Source: Caenimonas sedimenti | GTDB taxonomy: Bacteria > Pseudomonadota > Gammaproteobacteria > Burkholderiales > Burkholderiaceae_C | Length of the DNA stretch: 64,000 bases | Direction of reading: 5' to 3' | Assembly (NCBI RefSeq): GCF_007833165.1 | Contig: NZ_VOBQ01000004.1 | Location: forward strand, 496,001 to 560,000 | Part shown: positions 30,195-40,087 of the stretch, in pieces | Layout: each line of letters begins with the position of its first letter | Numbering within the stretch: position 1 is the first letter of the stretch | Position numbers and translations under genes: made by a program | The notes under the pieces: generated by a model | What the model was told of the DNA's origin: nothing | Database searches by the model: none | What the model saw: only the letters and a program-made list of their open reading frames with translations

Positions 30195-31391
30195 TCAGGC
30201 CGGCAGAAACAGCGCCTGCAGATCCGAGAGGAAGTCGAAACCCCTCTCGGTGGGCCTCACGCGCGCCAGGTCGCGCGTGAGGAGGCCCTTGGCCTCGGCC
30301 TCGCGCAGCGGCTGCTCGATCGCGTTCAGAGGCAGCCCAGTGCGGTGCAGGAAATCGTCCAGCGCGAACCCCTCGCGCAGCCGCAGCGCATTCAACATGA
30401 ACTCGAAGGGGAGGTCCGCGCGCCGGACTTCATCTTCCTGCGCCAGCGGCTCCCCGGCCAGCGCCTTCTCCATGTACAGCTTCGGATCGCGGTAGCGCAC
30501 TTGCCGGACCACCCGGTGCGGAAAACTCAGCTTGCCGTGCGCACCGGCGCCGATGCCCAGGTAGTCGCCGAACTGCCAGTAGTTGAGGTTGTGCCAGCAG
30601 CGATGCCCGGTCTTGGCATAGGCGGACACTTCATAGCGCGCGAGGCCATGCACCGCCGTCATCTCGGTGATGCGGTCGAGCATCGCGTACGCCAGGTCGT
30701 CCGGTGGTGTGACCGGCGGAAACTTGGCGAAGTACGTGTTGGGTTCGATGGTCAGGTGATAGATCGACAGGTGCGGCGGGGCCAGCGCGAGCGCCTGGGT
30801 CACGTCGGCCTCCAGCATCTCCAGCGTCTGCCCCGGCAGGGCGTACATCAGGTCGAGGTTGAAGGTGCCGAAGGCCAGCGCCGCCTCTTCCAGCGCGGCG
30901 ATGGCCTGGCGGCTGTCGTGCACGCGGCCCAGCGCCTTCAGGTGGGCGTCATTGAAGCTCTGGACGCCGACCGACAGCCGCGTGACCCCGGCCGATCGGA
31001 ACGCGCGGAAGCGCTCCTTCTCGAAGGTGCCGGGATTGGCTTCGAGCGTGATTTCGCAATCCGCGTCCAGCTTCAGCCGCGCGCGGATGTCCGACAGCAG
31101 GCGCTCGATCGCCTGTGGCGAGAACAAGCTGGGCGTGCCGCCGCCGATGAAGATGCTGTGGACCTGGCGGCCCCAGACCAGCGGCACGGCGGTTTCGAGG
31201 TCGGCGACGAGCGCGTCGAGGTAGCGCTGCTCCGGCAGCTCGCTCGATTTCATCTCATGCGAGTTGAAGTCGCAGTAGGGGCACTTGCGCAGGCACCACG
31301 GCAGGTGGACGTACAGCGACAAGGGCGGCAGCGCCGTGAGCTGCAGCGTGCCGGGCCGCAGGTGGTCGGTGACCGTCTTCGCAACCGTCAT
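30195..31391 (-). CDS. hemW: Radical SAM heme chaperone HemW-like protein
   Basis: A 398-residue radical SAM protein with the CxxxCxxC cluster motif CLRKCPYCDF near residue 33-42 and, as in HemW, an extra segment for heme transfer instead of coproporphyrinogen oxidation. GGGTPSLFSPQAIERLL and the YGLPGQT-type stretch MYALPGQTLEMLEADV are visible, and the C-terminal HTH-like region ends at LSDLQALFLPA. It follows rdgB by one base, in an rph-rdgB-hemW run common in Burkholderiales. Confidence 0.9.
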   Translation of the reverse strand: MTVAKTVTDHLRPGTLQLTALPPLSLYVHLPWCLRKCPYCDFNSHEMKSSELPEQRYLDALVADLETAVPLVWGRQVHSIFIGGGTPSLFSPQAIERLLSDIRARLKLDADCEITLEANPGTFEKERFRAFRSAGVTRLSVGVQSFNDAHLKALGRVHDSRQAIAALEEAALAFGTFNLDLMYALPGQTLEMLEADVTQALALAPPHLSIYHLTIEPNTYFAKFPPVTPPDDLAYAMLDRITEMTAVHGLARYEVSAYAKTGHRCWHNLNYWQFGDYLGIGAGAHGKLSFPHRVVRQVRYRDPKLYMEKALAGEPLAQEDEVRRADLPFEFMLNALRLREGFALDDFLHRTGLPLNAIEQPLREAEAKGLLTRDLARVRPTERGFDFLSDLQALFLPA

Positions 31392-31392
31392 G

Positions 31393-31995
31393 TCACCAGC
31401 GCTCGCGGATCAGCTCCAGCATCTGGCGCGCGGCCTGGCCCCGGTGGCTGTTGGCGTTCTTCACTTCGGGCGGCAACTGCGCGAAGGTCTGGCCGAAAGC
31501 CGGCAGGAACATCACGGGGTCGAACCCGAACCCGTTGTTCCCGACCGGTTCGCGCGTGATCTCGCCGGCGACCCGTCCCACCGCGATGAGTGGCTCGGGA
31601 TCCTCCGGCGCGCGCAGCGCCACCAGCGTGCTCACCAGCGCGGCGCGCCGGTTCGCCACGTTTCGCATTTGTTCGAGCAGCGCCGTCACGTTATGGTCGT
31701 CCCCCTTCGGGTAGCCGTACTGCATGGCATAGAACGCGGTGTCCACACCGGGCAAGCCGCCGAAGGCGTCCACGCACAGGCCGGCGTCGTCGGCGATGGC
31801 CGGCAGGCCGCTGTGCTGCGCGGCATTGCGGGCCTTGGCCAATGCGTTCTCGACGAAGGTGCGGTACGGCTCCTCGGCTTCCGGCACGCCCAGTTCGCCC
31901 TGCGGCACCAGCGCGATGCCGAGCGGCGCGAACATCGCCTGCAGTTCGGCGAGCTTGCCGCGGTTGTTGGAGGCCAGGACCAGGCGGTCGATCAT
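31393..31995 (-). CDS. rdgB: XTP/dITP diphosphatase
   Basis: A 200-residue HAM1/RdgB housecleaning enzyme that removes non-canonical purine nucleotides (ITP, XTP) to the monophosphate. Substrate-site segments [17 protein letters not shown] (N-terminus), [15 protein letters not shown] and [14 protein letters not shown], and the C-terminal [11 protein letters not shown], are all present. Its ATG overlaps the rph stop (ATGA). Confidence 0.95.
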   Translation of the reverse strand: MIDRLVLASNNRGKLAELQAMFAPLGIALVPQGELGVPEAEEPYRTFVENALAKARNAAQHSGLPAIADDAGLCVDAFGGLPGVDTAFYAMQYGYPKGDDHNVTALLEQMRNVANRRAALVSTLVALRAPEDPEPLIAVGRVAGEITREPVGNNGFGFDPVMFLPAFGQTFAQLPPEVKNANSHRGQAARQMLELIRERW

Positions 31996-32717
31996 GCGCT
32001 GAGCGCCTGCTCCTGCATGGCGACCAGTTCAGCGATGCCCTTCTCCGCCAGCCGCAACAGTTCGTCCATCTCGGCGCGGGTGAAGGCCGCGCCTTCGGCG
32101 GTGCCCTGCACTTCCACGAAGTGGCCAGCCCCGGTCATCACGACGTTCATGTCCGTGTCGCAGGCGACGTCCTCGATGTATTCCAGGTCCAGCAGCGGCG
32201 TGCCATTGACGATGCCCACCGAAATGGCCGCCACCGGCCCCGTGATCGGCGTGGCCGCCAGCTTGCCCGTAGCGAGCAGCTTGTTCACGGCGTCACGGGC
32301 GGCCACATAGGCGCCGGTGATCGCCGCGGTGCGGGTGCCGCCATCGGCCTGCAGCACGTCGCAGTCCAGCACGATGGTGCGTTCGCCCAGCTTCTTCAGG
32401 TCGAACACCGCGCGCATGGAGCGGCCGATCAGCCGCTGGATCTCCTGCGTGCGGCCGCTCTGCTTGCCCTTGGCCGCTTCGCGGTCGCCGCGGGTGTGCG
32501 TGGCGCGCGGCAGCATGCCGTATTCGGCCGTCACCCAGCCCTCGCCGCTGCCGCGTTTGTGCGGCGGCACCTTGTCCTCCACGGAGGCGGTGCAGAGCAC
32601 GCGGGTGCCACCGAACTCGATCAGCACTGAGCCCTCGGCGTGGGCGGTGAAGCCGCGCGTGATCTTCACGGGGCGCAACTGGTCGGCGGCGCGGTTGCCG
32701 CTGCGTTGGAAGGTCAT
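31992..32717 (-). CDS. rph: Ribonuclease PH
   Basis: A 241-residue phosphorolytic 3'-5' exoribonuclease that trims tRNA 3' ends. Landmarks are [42 protein letters not shown] with the phosphate-binding [11 protein letters not shown], and [36 protein letters not shown] marks the start at 32717. It precedes rdgB and hemW. Confidence 0.96.
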   Translation of the reverse strand: MTFQRSGNRAADQLRPVKITRGFTAHAEGSVLIEFGGTRVLCTASVEDKVPPHKRGSGEGWVTAEYGMLPRATHTRGDREAAKGKQSGRTQEIQRLIGRSMRAVFDLKKLGERTIVLDCDVLQADGGTRTAAITGAYVAARDAVNKLLATGKLAATPITGPVAAISVGIVNGTPLLDLEYIEDVACDTDMNVVMTGAGHFVEVQGTAEGAAFTRAEMDELLRLAEKGIAELVAMQEQALSA

Positions 32718-32775
32718 ACCGGAATTGTCCCAGATCGAAGGACGGCACCGCGACAGCGGTGACGTTATCGTCCGT

Positions 32776-33681
32776 TTAACTCTTCTTCGTCGCTGCCGAG
32801 CGCTTGATCGCTTCGTTGATCTCGGCGATCGACCGCTCGATGGCGGCATCGTCGAGATCGTCGACCAGGGTGTCGAGCACACCGGCCTGGATGGTGGAAG
32901 CGAAGACGCCGTCCGAGATGCTGTCGGTCGAGATGCCGCTGTGCGACTCCTCGACGTCGGGCGTTTCCCACTCCATCGCGATCACCGTGACGTTGTCGGA
33001 GTGTTCACCGCCGTTGCGCAGCGCGTCCTCCACCAGGTCGGGCACCGCCTGGCCCACAGGCTTGGTGCTGAGGTGGCGCACGATGTCGCCGTCCGACAGG
33101 CTGCCCCAGAGGCCGTCCGAGCACAGCAGGATGCGGTCGCCCTGCTGCAGTTGCACCGGCCCCGTCACGTCGAACACGGGCTTGGTCGGCGAACCGAGGC
33201 AGGTGAACAGGATGTTGCGGTTGATGCGGTCCATGCGGATCACACCGGCGCTCTGCTGCTCCAGGTACGAGTGGTCGCGTGTGCGGGTGAGCAGCTCACC
33301 ATTGCGCACCACGTACAGCCGCGAGTCGCCGCAATGCACCCAGGTCGCGTGGTTGCCCTGCACGATGCACGCCACCAGCGTGGTGCGGGGCGTGTCGAGC
33401 ATGCCTTTTTCGCTGGCGTAGCGGATGATCTGGTGGTGCGCCGCCATCAGCGTGATCGAGAGGAACTCGGTCACGTCCCGCACGATCGGCCGCGCTTCCT
33501 TCTGGTACAGCGCACTGATCGTCTGCAGCGCCAGTTGCGCGGCGACCTCGCCCTCGGGGTGGCCGCCCATGCCGTCGGCCAGCAGGAAGATGCCGGACTC
33601 CCGCGTGTAGCAGTAGCCCATGCGGTCTTCGTTCTTTTCGCGGCCGCCCTTGCGGCTGACCTGGAAGACCGAGAATTTCAT
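32776..33681 (-). CDS. PP2C-type protein serine/threonine phosphatase
   Basis: A 301-residue metal-dependent phosphatase. The PP2C motifs appear in order: KNEDRMGY (metal ligands), [50 protein letters not shown] and [14 protein letters not shown]. An acidic C-terminal extension of about 55 residues ([16 protein letters not shown] onward) follows. The start overlaps the stop of the protein kinase gene (ATGA), so the two form a kinase/phosphatase pair for reversible Ser/Thr phosphorylation. Confidence 0.93.
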   Translation of the reverse strand: MKFSVFQVSRKGGREKNEDRMGYCYTRESGIFLLADGMGGHPEGEVAAQLALQTISALYQKEARPIVRDVTEFLSITLMAAHHQIIRYASEKGMLDTPRTTLVACIVQGNHATWVHCGDSRLYVVRNGELLTRTRDHSYLEQQSAGVIRMDRINRNILFTCLGSPTKPVFDVTGPVQLQQGDRILLCSDGLWGSLSDGDIVRHLSTKPVGQAVPDLVEDALRNGGEHSDNVTVIAMEWETPDVEESHSGISTDSISDGVFASTIQAGVLDTLVDDLDDAAIERSIAEINEAIKRSAATKKS

Positions 33682-34688
33682 TTCGCTTTGACCTGACCGA
33701 AGTTGGTGGCGCGCTTCACGCTCTTCTTGGTGTCCGTCACCATGTTGTCGAACTGCAGGCGCATCTTCTCGCCCACCGACAGCTTGGTGTAGCGGCGCTC
33801 GCCTTCGCGGCTCAGCTCCTTCTGCAGCGCGAACACCGATTGCGGCCGCGACAGCGGGTCGAGCGACATGCACCACTCGACCACTTCGATCAGGTTGTCC
33901 GAGTACACCCCGCGCAGCCGCGACAGCGCCAGCGCGAGGCGGTCTTTCTCGAGCCGCTGGGGCGCGTCGTTGGGCGGGTAGCCCTGCATGCAGGCGTAGA
34001 TGCAGGCGCCGATGGCGTAGATGTCGGTCCAGGGGCCCATCGACGAATCGCGCCGGTACATCTCGGGCGCGGCGAAGCCGGGCGTGTACATCGGGCGGAT
34101 GAAGTTGCCTTCCTTGGACAGCACTTCGCGCGCCGCGCCGAAATCGATCATCACGGCACGGTTGTCATCGGTGATGAAGATGTTGGCCGGCTTGATGTCC
34201 AGGTGCAGCATCTTGTGCTGGTGCACGATGCGAAGGCCGCGCAGGATCTCGTCGAACAGCGAGCGGATCGTCGACTCGCGGAAGACCTTCTGCTTTTTCA
34301 GTTCGCGTGCGGTGATGATGAAGTCCTGGAGCGTGGCGCCCTCCAGGTAGTTCATCACCATGTAGACGGTCTCGTTCTCGCGGAAGAAGTTGAGCACGCT
34401 CACCACGGAGCTGTGCGAGATCTGCGCGAGGGAGCGGCCTTCTTCGAAGAAGCTTTTCAGGCCGAGGCGGTAGAGCGAGAGTTTCTCGGCCTGCACCTGC
34501 GGCAGCAATTCGCCGGGGGCGCGGCTGGCCAGCGAGGAAGGGAGGTATTCCTTGATGGCGACCTGCTGGCCTTCGTTGTCGACGGCCAGATAGACGACGC
34601 CGAAACCGCCCGAAGACAGTTTGCGAACCACCCGATAGCCACCGATCACGGTGTCAGGCGGCAAAGGCGCCGGTTTGACCTTTGACAT
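33678..34688 (-). CDS. Serine/threonine protein kinase
   Basis: A 336-residue Hanks-type kinase without a membrane segment. The glycine loop LSSGGFGVVYLAV, VAIKEYLP catalytic Lys, HLDIKPANIF catalytic loop (Asp and Asn present), MIDFGAAR metal-binding DFG and GFAAPEMYRRD activation segment are all intact. The C-terminal tail (about residues 290-336) is basic and of unknown role. It is coupled to the PP2C gene and divergent from yicC, 78 bases away. Targets cannot be inferred. Confidence 0.93.
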   Translation of the reverse strand: MSKVKPAPLPPDTVIGGYRVVRKLSSGGFGVVYLAVDNEGQQVAIKEYLPSSLASRAPGELLPQVQAEKLSLYRLGLKSFFEEGRSLAQISHSSVVSVLNFFRENETVYMVMNYLEGATLQDFIITARELKKQKVFRESTIRSLFDEILRGLRIVHQHKMLHLDIKPANIFITDDNRAVMIDFGAAREVLSKEGNFIRPMYTPGFAAPEMYRRDSSMGPWTDIYAIGACIYACMQGYPPNDAPQRLEKDRLALALSRLRGVYSDNLIEVVEWCMSLDPLSRPQSVFALQKELSREGERRYTKLSVGEKMRLQFDNMVTDTKKSVKRATNFGQVKAK

Positions 34689-34766
34689 AATTTGAAGAAT
34701 GTAAGGGGCCTGCCGGCCGCCCGGTTATTCTCGAAATCCCGCAACGAACCGCAAAGAGTCCTCTGG

Positions 34767-35687
34767 ATGGCAGTCTACAGCATGACCGGCTACGCGTCGG
34801 CGCAAAGCAGTCCGCCGGCCGGCGCGGCGGGTCACGAAGGCGCCAAAGCAACACCGTCGGGTCGCCTCGGGCTGGAAATCCGGTCGGTCAACAGCCGCTT
34901 CCTGGATCTGGCGTTTCGTCTCGGCGACGAGCTGCGCGCGTCCGAGCCCGCGCTGCGCGAATTGATCGCCGGCCGCCTCAAACGCGGCAAGGTCGAAGTG
35001 CGCGCGGCCATCGAAGCCCCCGCTGGCGCCGATTTGCGGGAGCCAACGCCCCGCATGCTGCAGCGGCTGGGTGCCGTGCAGGACAACGTGCGTGGCTGGC
35101 TGCCCGATGCCCCGGCCCTCAGCGTGGCGGAAATCCTGCGCCTGGCATCGATGGACGGCGCGGTCGACGTCGATTGGGGCGAAGCCGTGCAGACCGTGGC
35201 GAAGCAGGCGCTGGCGGACTTGCTGGCGGCGCGCGAACGCGAAGGCGCCCGCCTGGCCACCATGCTCCTGGGCCACCTCGGCCAGTTGCGCGAACTGGCG
35301 CAGCAGGCCAGGCCGCTGGTGCCGCAGCTCGTGGAGCAGCAGCGCCAGCGCTTCCTGGAGCGCTGGAAGGAGGCCATGGGCCTGGCCGAAGGCTCCGCGA
35401 CCCCCGAGGCCGCGCAGGACCGAGCGCTCACCGAAGCGACCGCCTATGCGATCCGCATCGACGTCGCCGAGGAATTGACGCGGCTGGCCGCCCACCTCGA
35501 CGAGATCGAACGGCTGATCAAGAAGGGCGGTGAGATCGGCAAGCGGCTGGACTTCCTGATCCAGGAACTGCACCGTGAAGCCAATACCCTGGGTTCCAAG
35601 TCCGCAGCCCTGGAACTCACGCGCATCTCGGTGGACATGAAGGTCCTCATCGAGCAGATGCGCGAGCAGGTGCAGAACATCGAGTGA
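34767..35687 (+). CDS. yicC: YicC-family protein (putative endoribonuclease)
   Basis: A 306-residue YicC/YloC-family protein; members act in RNA turnover, including endonucleolytic cleavage of small RNAs. MAVYSMTGYASAQ, IRSVNSRFLDLAFRLGDELRA and the C-terminal VAEELTRLAAHLDEIERLIKKGGEIGKRLDFLIQELHREANTLGSK are diagnostic. The ATG at 34767 gives the usual start; MTGYA at 34782 is an alternative. A long basic/charged middle region is normal. Confidence 0.9.
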   Translation: MAVYSMTGYASAQSSPPAGAAGHEGAKATPSGRLGLEIRSVNSRFLDLAFRLGDELRASEPALRELIAGRLKRGKVEVRAAIEAPAGADLREPTPRMLQRLGAVQDNVRGWLPDAPALSVAEILRLASMDGAVDVDWGEAVQTVAKQALADLLAAREREGARLATMLLGHLGQLRELAQQARPLVPQLVEQQRQRFLERWKEAMGLAEGSATPEAAQDRALTEATAYAIRIDVAEELTRLAAHLDEIERLIKKGGEIGKRLDFLIQELHREANTLGSKSAALELTRISVDMKVLIEQMREQVQNIE

Positions 35688-35700
35688 GCCTGGCCGCGTC

Positions 35701-36669
35701 TCAGCCGAAGCTTCGTGCATCGACGCGGTTCAGCAACGACAGCGCCTGCGGTCTCAGCCCGGCTTCGCCGGCTTGCAGCACTTCGTGGACCAGTTCCCGG
35801 GCTTCGGCCCACAACTCGAGATTGGCCGTCTCTTCGGCCAGCGCCAGGGTCACGGCGTAGTCGATGCCTTCGCAGCGCGCGGCCTCCTCCACCGGCGCCG
35901 GCGCCGGCGGCGCGACCGGAAGTTCGAACTGGATCCCCAGGGTCTCCGGCTCGTACCGGGGCTCGGGCTCCGGTGCCGCCTGCAGCTTCTCCAGCAGCAA
36001 GGGCGCGGCCGGTGCTGGCGGCGGCGGTTCCGTGGTCAAGTCGAAGTCGATGGGACCGCCCGCCACGGCCAGTTCGAGCTCCGGCGGGGCGGCCGGGCAC
36101 CAGGTGATGGCTTCCTCGATTTCGCGCAATGGCAGCCGCGCTTCCCGCTTTTCGGCCAATGACCTTCGCACCCGCACGACTTCATTGGCGGCGACCTCCG
36201 GGTCGAAGCCAGGCTCGACGATGCCCGGTTGCTGCGCGTCCTGCGGACCGGCGGGCTCGTCCAGGTCCCCCAAGACGGGCTCCGGCCCCGGATCGAAGGC
36301 GTCGCTCCACTCAGGTCCACTGACGCGGGTGCGCCCACGGCCCCACAAGCGCCACACCACCAGGCCGACAAGCAACGCGGTCGAGGCGCCGGCCAGCGCG
36401 GTTTCCGCGCCCAGGGCGGGCGCCAGCGCAGGCATCGTCGTCGGCCGCTCAGCCATCATGGCCGGCTGGGCGCCGGCTGACTCGCTCGCCCGCCATTTCT
36501 GGATCGAGCGCTGGGTGGCGAGCGCCTCCTGCAGGCTCGCGTGCACGTCGGCGCTGACGCGATCCACGGGGCTCGTGGCCAACTCTGCCTTCGCCGGCAC
36601 GGGGGGCTGCGGCTCCGCGGAAGTACCAGTTGAAGATGGACGGTTGTCAGAAGCCACGCGGTAACACAT
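35701..36669 (-). CDS. FimV-like membrane protein of unknown function
   Basis: A 322-residue protein with one membrane segment (about residues 87-107, [22 protein letters not shown]). The N-terminal side is Pro/Ala/Ser-rich; the C-terminal side is acidic and Pro-rich (PPPPAPAAP repeats), ending in a short TPR-like/FimV C-terminal helix pair ([36 protein letters not shown]). FimV-like proteins organise pili or polar machinery through peptidoglycan binding; no LysM domain is seen here, so the link is weak. It is convergent with yicC and divergent from gmk. Confidence 0.65.
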   Translation of the reverse strand: MCYRVASDNRPSSTGTSAEPQPPVPAKAELATSPVDRVSADVHASLQEALATQRSIQKWRASESAGAQPAMMAERPTTMPALAPALGAETALAGASTALLVGLVVWRLWGRGRTRVSGPEWSDAFDPGPEPVLGDLDEPAGPQDAQQPGIVEPGFDPEVAANEVVRVRRSLAEKREARLPLREIEEAITWCPAAPPELELAVAGGPIDFDLTTEPPPPAPAAPLLLEKLQAAPEPEPRYEPETLGIQFELPVAPPAPAPVEEAARCEGIDYAVTLALAEETANLELWAEARELVHEVLQAGEAGLRPQALSLLNRVDARSFG

Positions 36670-36679
36670 TCATACGTCT

Positions 36680-36692
36680 TACGAACTTCGTA
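36680..36692. promoter_or_regulatory. Palindrome in the gap before gmk
   Basis: TACGAACTTCGTA, a 13-base perfect palindrome with a single central base, lies between the FimV-like gene and gmk and abuts TATTAT at 36691-36696, a possible -10 box directed towards gmk. It could be a regulator site; no regulator can be named. Confidence 0.3.
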
Positions 36693-36781
36693 TTATCGCA
36701 GCATTCAGGGAAGAGCCCGAAGGCCGGCTGATAAGATGCCGGCCCCCGCCACCCGGCGAATCACATCCCTTAGCATCCCGC

Positions 36782-37402
36782 ATGGACTACCCCGGCAACC
36801 TGTTCGTGGTCGCCGCCCCCAGCGGGGCGGGCAAGTCGAGCCTGGTCAAGGCGCTGATGGAGCTCGATGCGCGGGTGCAGCCTTCGGTCTCGCACACCAC
36901 CCGGCCGCCGCGCGGCCAGGAAAAGCACGGGCGCGAATACTTCTTCGTCTCGGCCCAGGAATTCGATGCGATGGTGCTGGCCGGCAGCTTCGTCGAGTGG
37001 GCGCACGTGCATGGCCACCGCTACGGCACCTCCAAGAAGGCAATCGAAGAACGCATCGCGCATGGCCAGGACGTGATCCTGGAAATCGATTTCCAGGGCG
37101 CCCTGCAGATCAAGCGCATCTTCACGAACGCCGTGCTGATCTTCATCCTGCCGCCCAGCTGGGAAGAATTGCGCTCGCGGCTCGAGCGGCGCGGCGAGGA
37201 CACGCCCGAAGTCATCGAACTGCGGATGGAGAACGCCGCCACCGAGATGTCCCAAGCCAGGGAGTTCGATTTCGTTATAATCAACGAGTTATTTGAACGA
37301 GCGCTTTTCGACCTGAAAACCATCGTTCATGCCCAGCGGCTGAAGTTCTCGTCGCAGCGCCGCGCCCGCGCCGACACTTTCCAGGCCCTCGCCATCCTGT
37401 AG
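36782..37402 (+). CDS. gmk: Guanylate kinase
   Basis: A 206-residue GMP kinase (ATP + GMP to ADP + GDP). P-loop [17 protein letters not shown] near residues 9-25, GMP-binding [20 protein letters not shown] near 37-56 and the lid/arginine segment [18 protein letters not shown] are present. It leads the conserved gmk-rpoZ-spoT order. Confidence 0.97.
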   Translation: MDYPGNLFVVAAPSGAGKSSLVKALMELDARVQPSVSHTTRPPRGQEKHGREYFFVSAQEFDAMVLAGSFVEWAHVHGHRYGTSKKAIEERIAHGQDVILEIDFQGALQIKRIFTNAVLIFILPPSWEELRSRLERRGEDTPEVIELRMENAATEMSQAREFDFVIINELFERALFDLKTIVHAQRLKFSSQRRARADTFQALAIL

Positions 37403-37430
37403 CCCCACGTTTTTCGGAGTTCACCCCTTC

Positions 37431-37634
37431 ATGGCCCGCATCACCGTCGAAGACTGCCTGCAGCAGATCCCCAACCGTTTCCAGCTAGTGCTCGCCGCGA
37501 CCTACCGCGCCCGCATGCTGAGCCAGGGCCACGCGCCCAAGATCGAGAGCAAGAACAAGCCGGGCGTGACCGCCCTGCGCGAAATCGCCGAAGGCAAGAT
37601 CGGCCTGGAGATGCTGAAGAAAGTGCCCGGCTGA
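37431..37634 (+). CDS. rpoZ: RNA polymerase omega subunit
   Basis: A 67-residue omega subunit that assists RNA polymerase assembly and takes part in ppGpp sensing. [30 protein letters not shown] and [17 protein letters not shown] sequence are diagnostic. It lies between gmk and spoT, and a strong terminator follows. Confidence 0.98.
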   Translation: MARITVEDCLQQIPNRFQLVLAATYRARMLSQGHAPKIESKNKPGVTALREIAEGKIGLEMLKKVPG

Positions 37635-37653
37635 GGCCTCGCCCCCCCCCCTG

Positions 37654-37681
37654 AAAAGCACCGCCCGCGCGGTGCTTTTTT
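37654..37681 (+). terminator. Terminator downstream of rpoZ
   Basis: Hairpin GCACCGC-N4-GCGGTGC (7-bp stem) followed by six T residues, with four A residues on the left. It lies inside the gap before spoT, so spoT has its own promoter or is reached by read-through. Confidence 0.85.
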
Positions 37682-37726
37682 GTTTCCGTGCCTTGCATTC
37701 CGGAGGCGCGCGCTACATTAGGGGAA

Positions 37727-39991
37727 ATGAGCGCGGTGCTCCACCCGGGCAAGGGCCAGCGGCCCAGCAGCCCCATCCTCCCCAGCCCGGCGGCCGCCAA
37801 CGCGGCGGCGGCGAGCTTTGCCGCGCTCACGGCCCGGTTGGACTACCTCGACGCAGCTGAAATCGACCTCGTCCGCAAGGCGTACCGCTTCGCGGACGAA
37901 GCGCACCTGGGCCAGATCCGCGCCAGCGGCGAGCCCTACATCACCCACCCCATCGCCGTGGCCGCGCAATGCGCGGAGTGGAAGCTCGACGCCCAGGCGC
38001 TGATGGCCGCGCTGCTGCACGACGCCATCGAAGACTGCGGCGTCACCAAGCCCGAGCTGATCGAGCGCTTCGGCGCCCCGGTGGCCGAGCTCGTGGACGG
38101 GCTGACCAAGCTCGACAAGCTGCACTTCAACACGCGCGAAGAGAACCAGGCCGAGTCGTTCCGCAAGATGCTGCTGGCGATGGCGCGCGACGTGCGCGTG
38201 ATCCTGATCAAGCTGGCTGACCGCACGCACAACATGCGGACGCTGGAAGACGTGCCCCGCGAGAAATGGGCCCGCATCTCGGCCGAGACGCTGGAAATCT
38301 ACGCGCCGATCGCCCACCGCCTGGGCCTGAACCAGACCTACCGCGAACTGCAGGAGCTGTCGTTCCGCTACATGCGTCCCTGGCGCTACTCGGTCCTGAG
38401 CAAGGGCGTGGCGCGGGCGCGCAGCCGGCGCCGGGACCTGATCCAGAAGGTGCAGAAGGACGTCGACGCGGCTTTCGAGACGGCGGGCATGGCAGTGCGC
38501 ATCTTCGGGCGCGAGAAGACGCTGTTCTCCATCTACAAGAAGATGGACGAGAAGCACCTGAGCTTCGCCCAGGTGACCGACATCTACGGCCTGCGCGTGA
38601 TCGTGCCGACCGTGACCGACTGCTACACCGCGCTGGGCCTGCTGCACCAGATGTACAAGCCGGTGCCGGGCAAGTTCAAGGACCACATCGCCATCCCGAA
38701 GATCAACGGCTACCAGTCGCTGCACACCACGCTGGTGGGGCCGTCGGGGGTGAACGTCGAATTCCAGCTGCGCACCGAGGCCATGCACCTGGTCGCGGAA
38801 TCCGGCGTGGCCGCGCACTGGTTGTACAAGGCCAGCGTGCCGCAGGACGAATCGACCGAGCGCCTGGGCACCAAGTGGCTGCAGTCGCTGCTGGACATCC
38901 AGAACGAGACGCGCGACGCCGCCGAGTTCTGGGATCACGTCAAGATCGACCTGTTTCCCGACGCGGTCTACGTCTTCACGCCCAAGAGCCAGATCCTCGC
39001 GCTGCCGCGCGGCGCCACGGTGGTGGACTTCGCCTATGCGATCCACAGCGACGTCGGCGACCACACGGTGGCAGCACGCATCAATGGCGCCCAGGTGCCG
39101 CTGCGCACCGAGCTGAAAAACGGCGACGTGGTCGAAGTCGTCACCGCACCGGTGTCCACGCCGAACCCCGCCTGGCTGGGGTTCGTGCGCACGGGCCGGG
39201 CCCGCTCGAAGATCCGGCATCACCTGAAGACGCTGGCGCAGGCCGAGTCGCAACAGCTCGGCGAGAAGCTGCTGGCCCAGGCCCTGCGGGCCGAAGGCCT
39301 GGAGAAGCTGCCACCGGACAACGACGAATACCATGGCGTGTGGGACCGCCTGCTGCGCTTCACCGGCAACCGCAGCCGCACCGAACTGCTCACCGACCTG
39401 GGTTTGGGCAAGCGCATCGCCAGCATCGTGGCCAAGCGGCTGATGACGCTGCTGGCCGAGCGCGGCGAGAGGCCGAATGCCTTGCTGATCAGCCGGGAGC
39501 GCTTCACCGCGCACGAGAACGTGTCGCAAGGCGGCATCACGCTGGACGGCAGCGAGAACGCCTCGGTGCAGTTCGCCACGTGCTGCCGCCCCGTCCCCGG
39601 CGATGTCATCACCGGCTACCTGGGCCGCGGCGAAGGCCTGGTGGTGCACACGGAAGATTGCCCGGTGGGCCGCCGCCTGCAGCACAAGGACGCGGAACGT
39701 TTCATCGGCGTCGAGTGGTCCGACGAACCGGTGCGGCCATTCGAGACCGGCGTGCTGGTCACGGTCACCAACGGCAAGGGCGCGCTGGCCCGCGTGGCCG
39801 CGGCGCTGGCCAGTGCCGAAGCGGACATCACGCACGTGGACATGGACGACGAACGCGCGCAGGACGCCACCGACCTGCGGTTCGTGATCGCGGTGCGCGA
39901 CCGCCCGCACCTCGAATCCGTGCTGCGGAACCTGAAGCGCACGTCTTCCGTGATGAACGCGCAGCGGATCAAGCCCGGCATCGCGCAGTAG
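37727..39991 (+). CDS. spoT: Bifunctional (p)ppGpp synthetase/hydrolase SpoT/RSH
   Basis: A 754-residue RelA/SpoT-homologue. The HD hydrolase domain is intact (HPIAVAAQ near residue 73 and ALLHDAIEDCG near 98), so it can degrade (p)ppGpp. The synthetase part has REKTLFSIYKKM and DIYGLRVIVP, followed by TGS (DLFPDAVYVFTPKSQILALPRGA), a helical region, and a C-terminal ACT domain (VLVTVTNGKGALARVAAALA). A Pro/Ala-rich N-terminal ~35 residues precede the HD domain. AGGGGAA precedes ATG 37727. Confidence 0.95.
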   Translation: MSAVLHPGKGQRPSSPILPSPAAANAAAASFAALTARLDYLDAAEIDLVRKAYRFADEAHLGQIRASGEPYITHPIAVAAQCAEWKLDAQALMAALLHDAIEDCGVTKPELIERFGAPVAELVDGLTKLDKLHFNTREENQAESFRKMLLAMARDVRVILIKLADRTHNMRTLEDVPREKWARISAETLEIYAPIAHRLGLNQTYRELQELSFRYMRPWRYSVLSKGVARARSRRRDLIQKVQKDVDAAFETAGMAVRIFGREKTLFSIYKKMDEKHLSFAQVTDIYGLRVIVPTVTDCYTALGLLHQMYKPVPGKFKDHIAIPKINGYQSLHTTLVGPSGVNVEFQLRTEAMHLVAESGVAAHWLYKASVPQDESTERLGTKWLQSLLDIQNETRDAAEFWDHVKIDLFPDAVYVFTPKSQILALPRGATVVDFAYAIHSDVGDHTVAARINGAQVPLRTELKNGDVVEVVTAPVSTPNPAWLGFVRTGRARSKIRHHLKTLAQAESQQLGEKLLAQALRAEGLEKLPPDNDEYHGVWDRLLRFTGNRSRTELLTDLGLGKRIASIVAKRLMTLLAERGERPNALLISRERFTAHENVSQGGITLDGSENASVQFATCCRPVPGDVITGYLGRGEGLVVHTEDCPVGRRLQHKDAERFIGVEWSDEPVRPFETGVLVTVTNGKGALARVAAALASAEADITHVDMDDERAQDATDLRFVIAVRDRPHLESVLRNLKRTSSVMNAQRIKPGIAQ

Positions 39992-40087
39992 GTTGACGCG
40001 GGCGCAAGGGCGGACACACCGCCGCCGTCCTGGTGGTCGCTTCCCCGGTCGGACCGCTTTGCCCGTTGGGGCAGAATCATCCGACTC

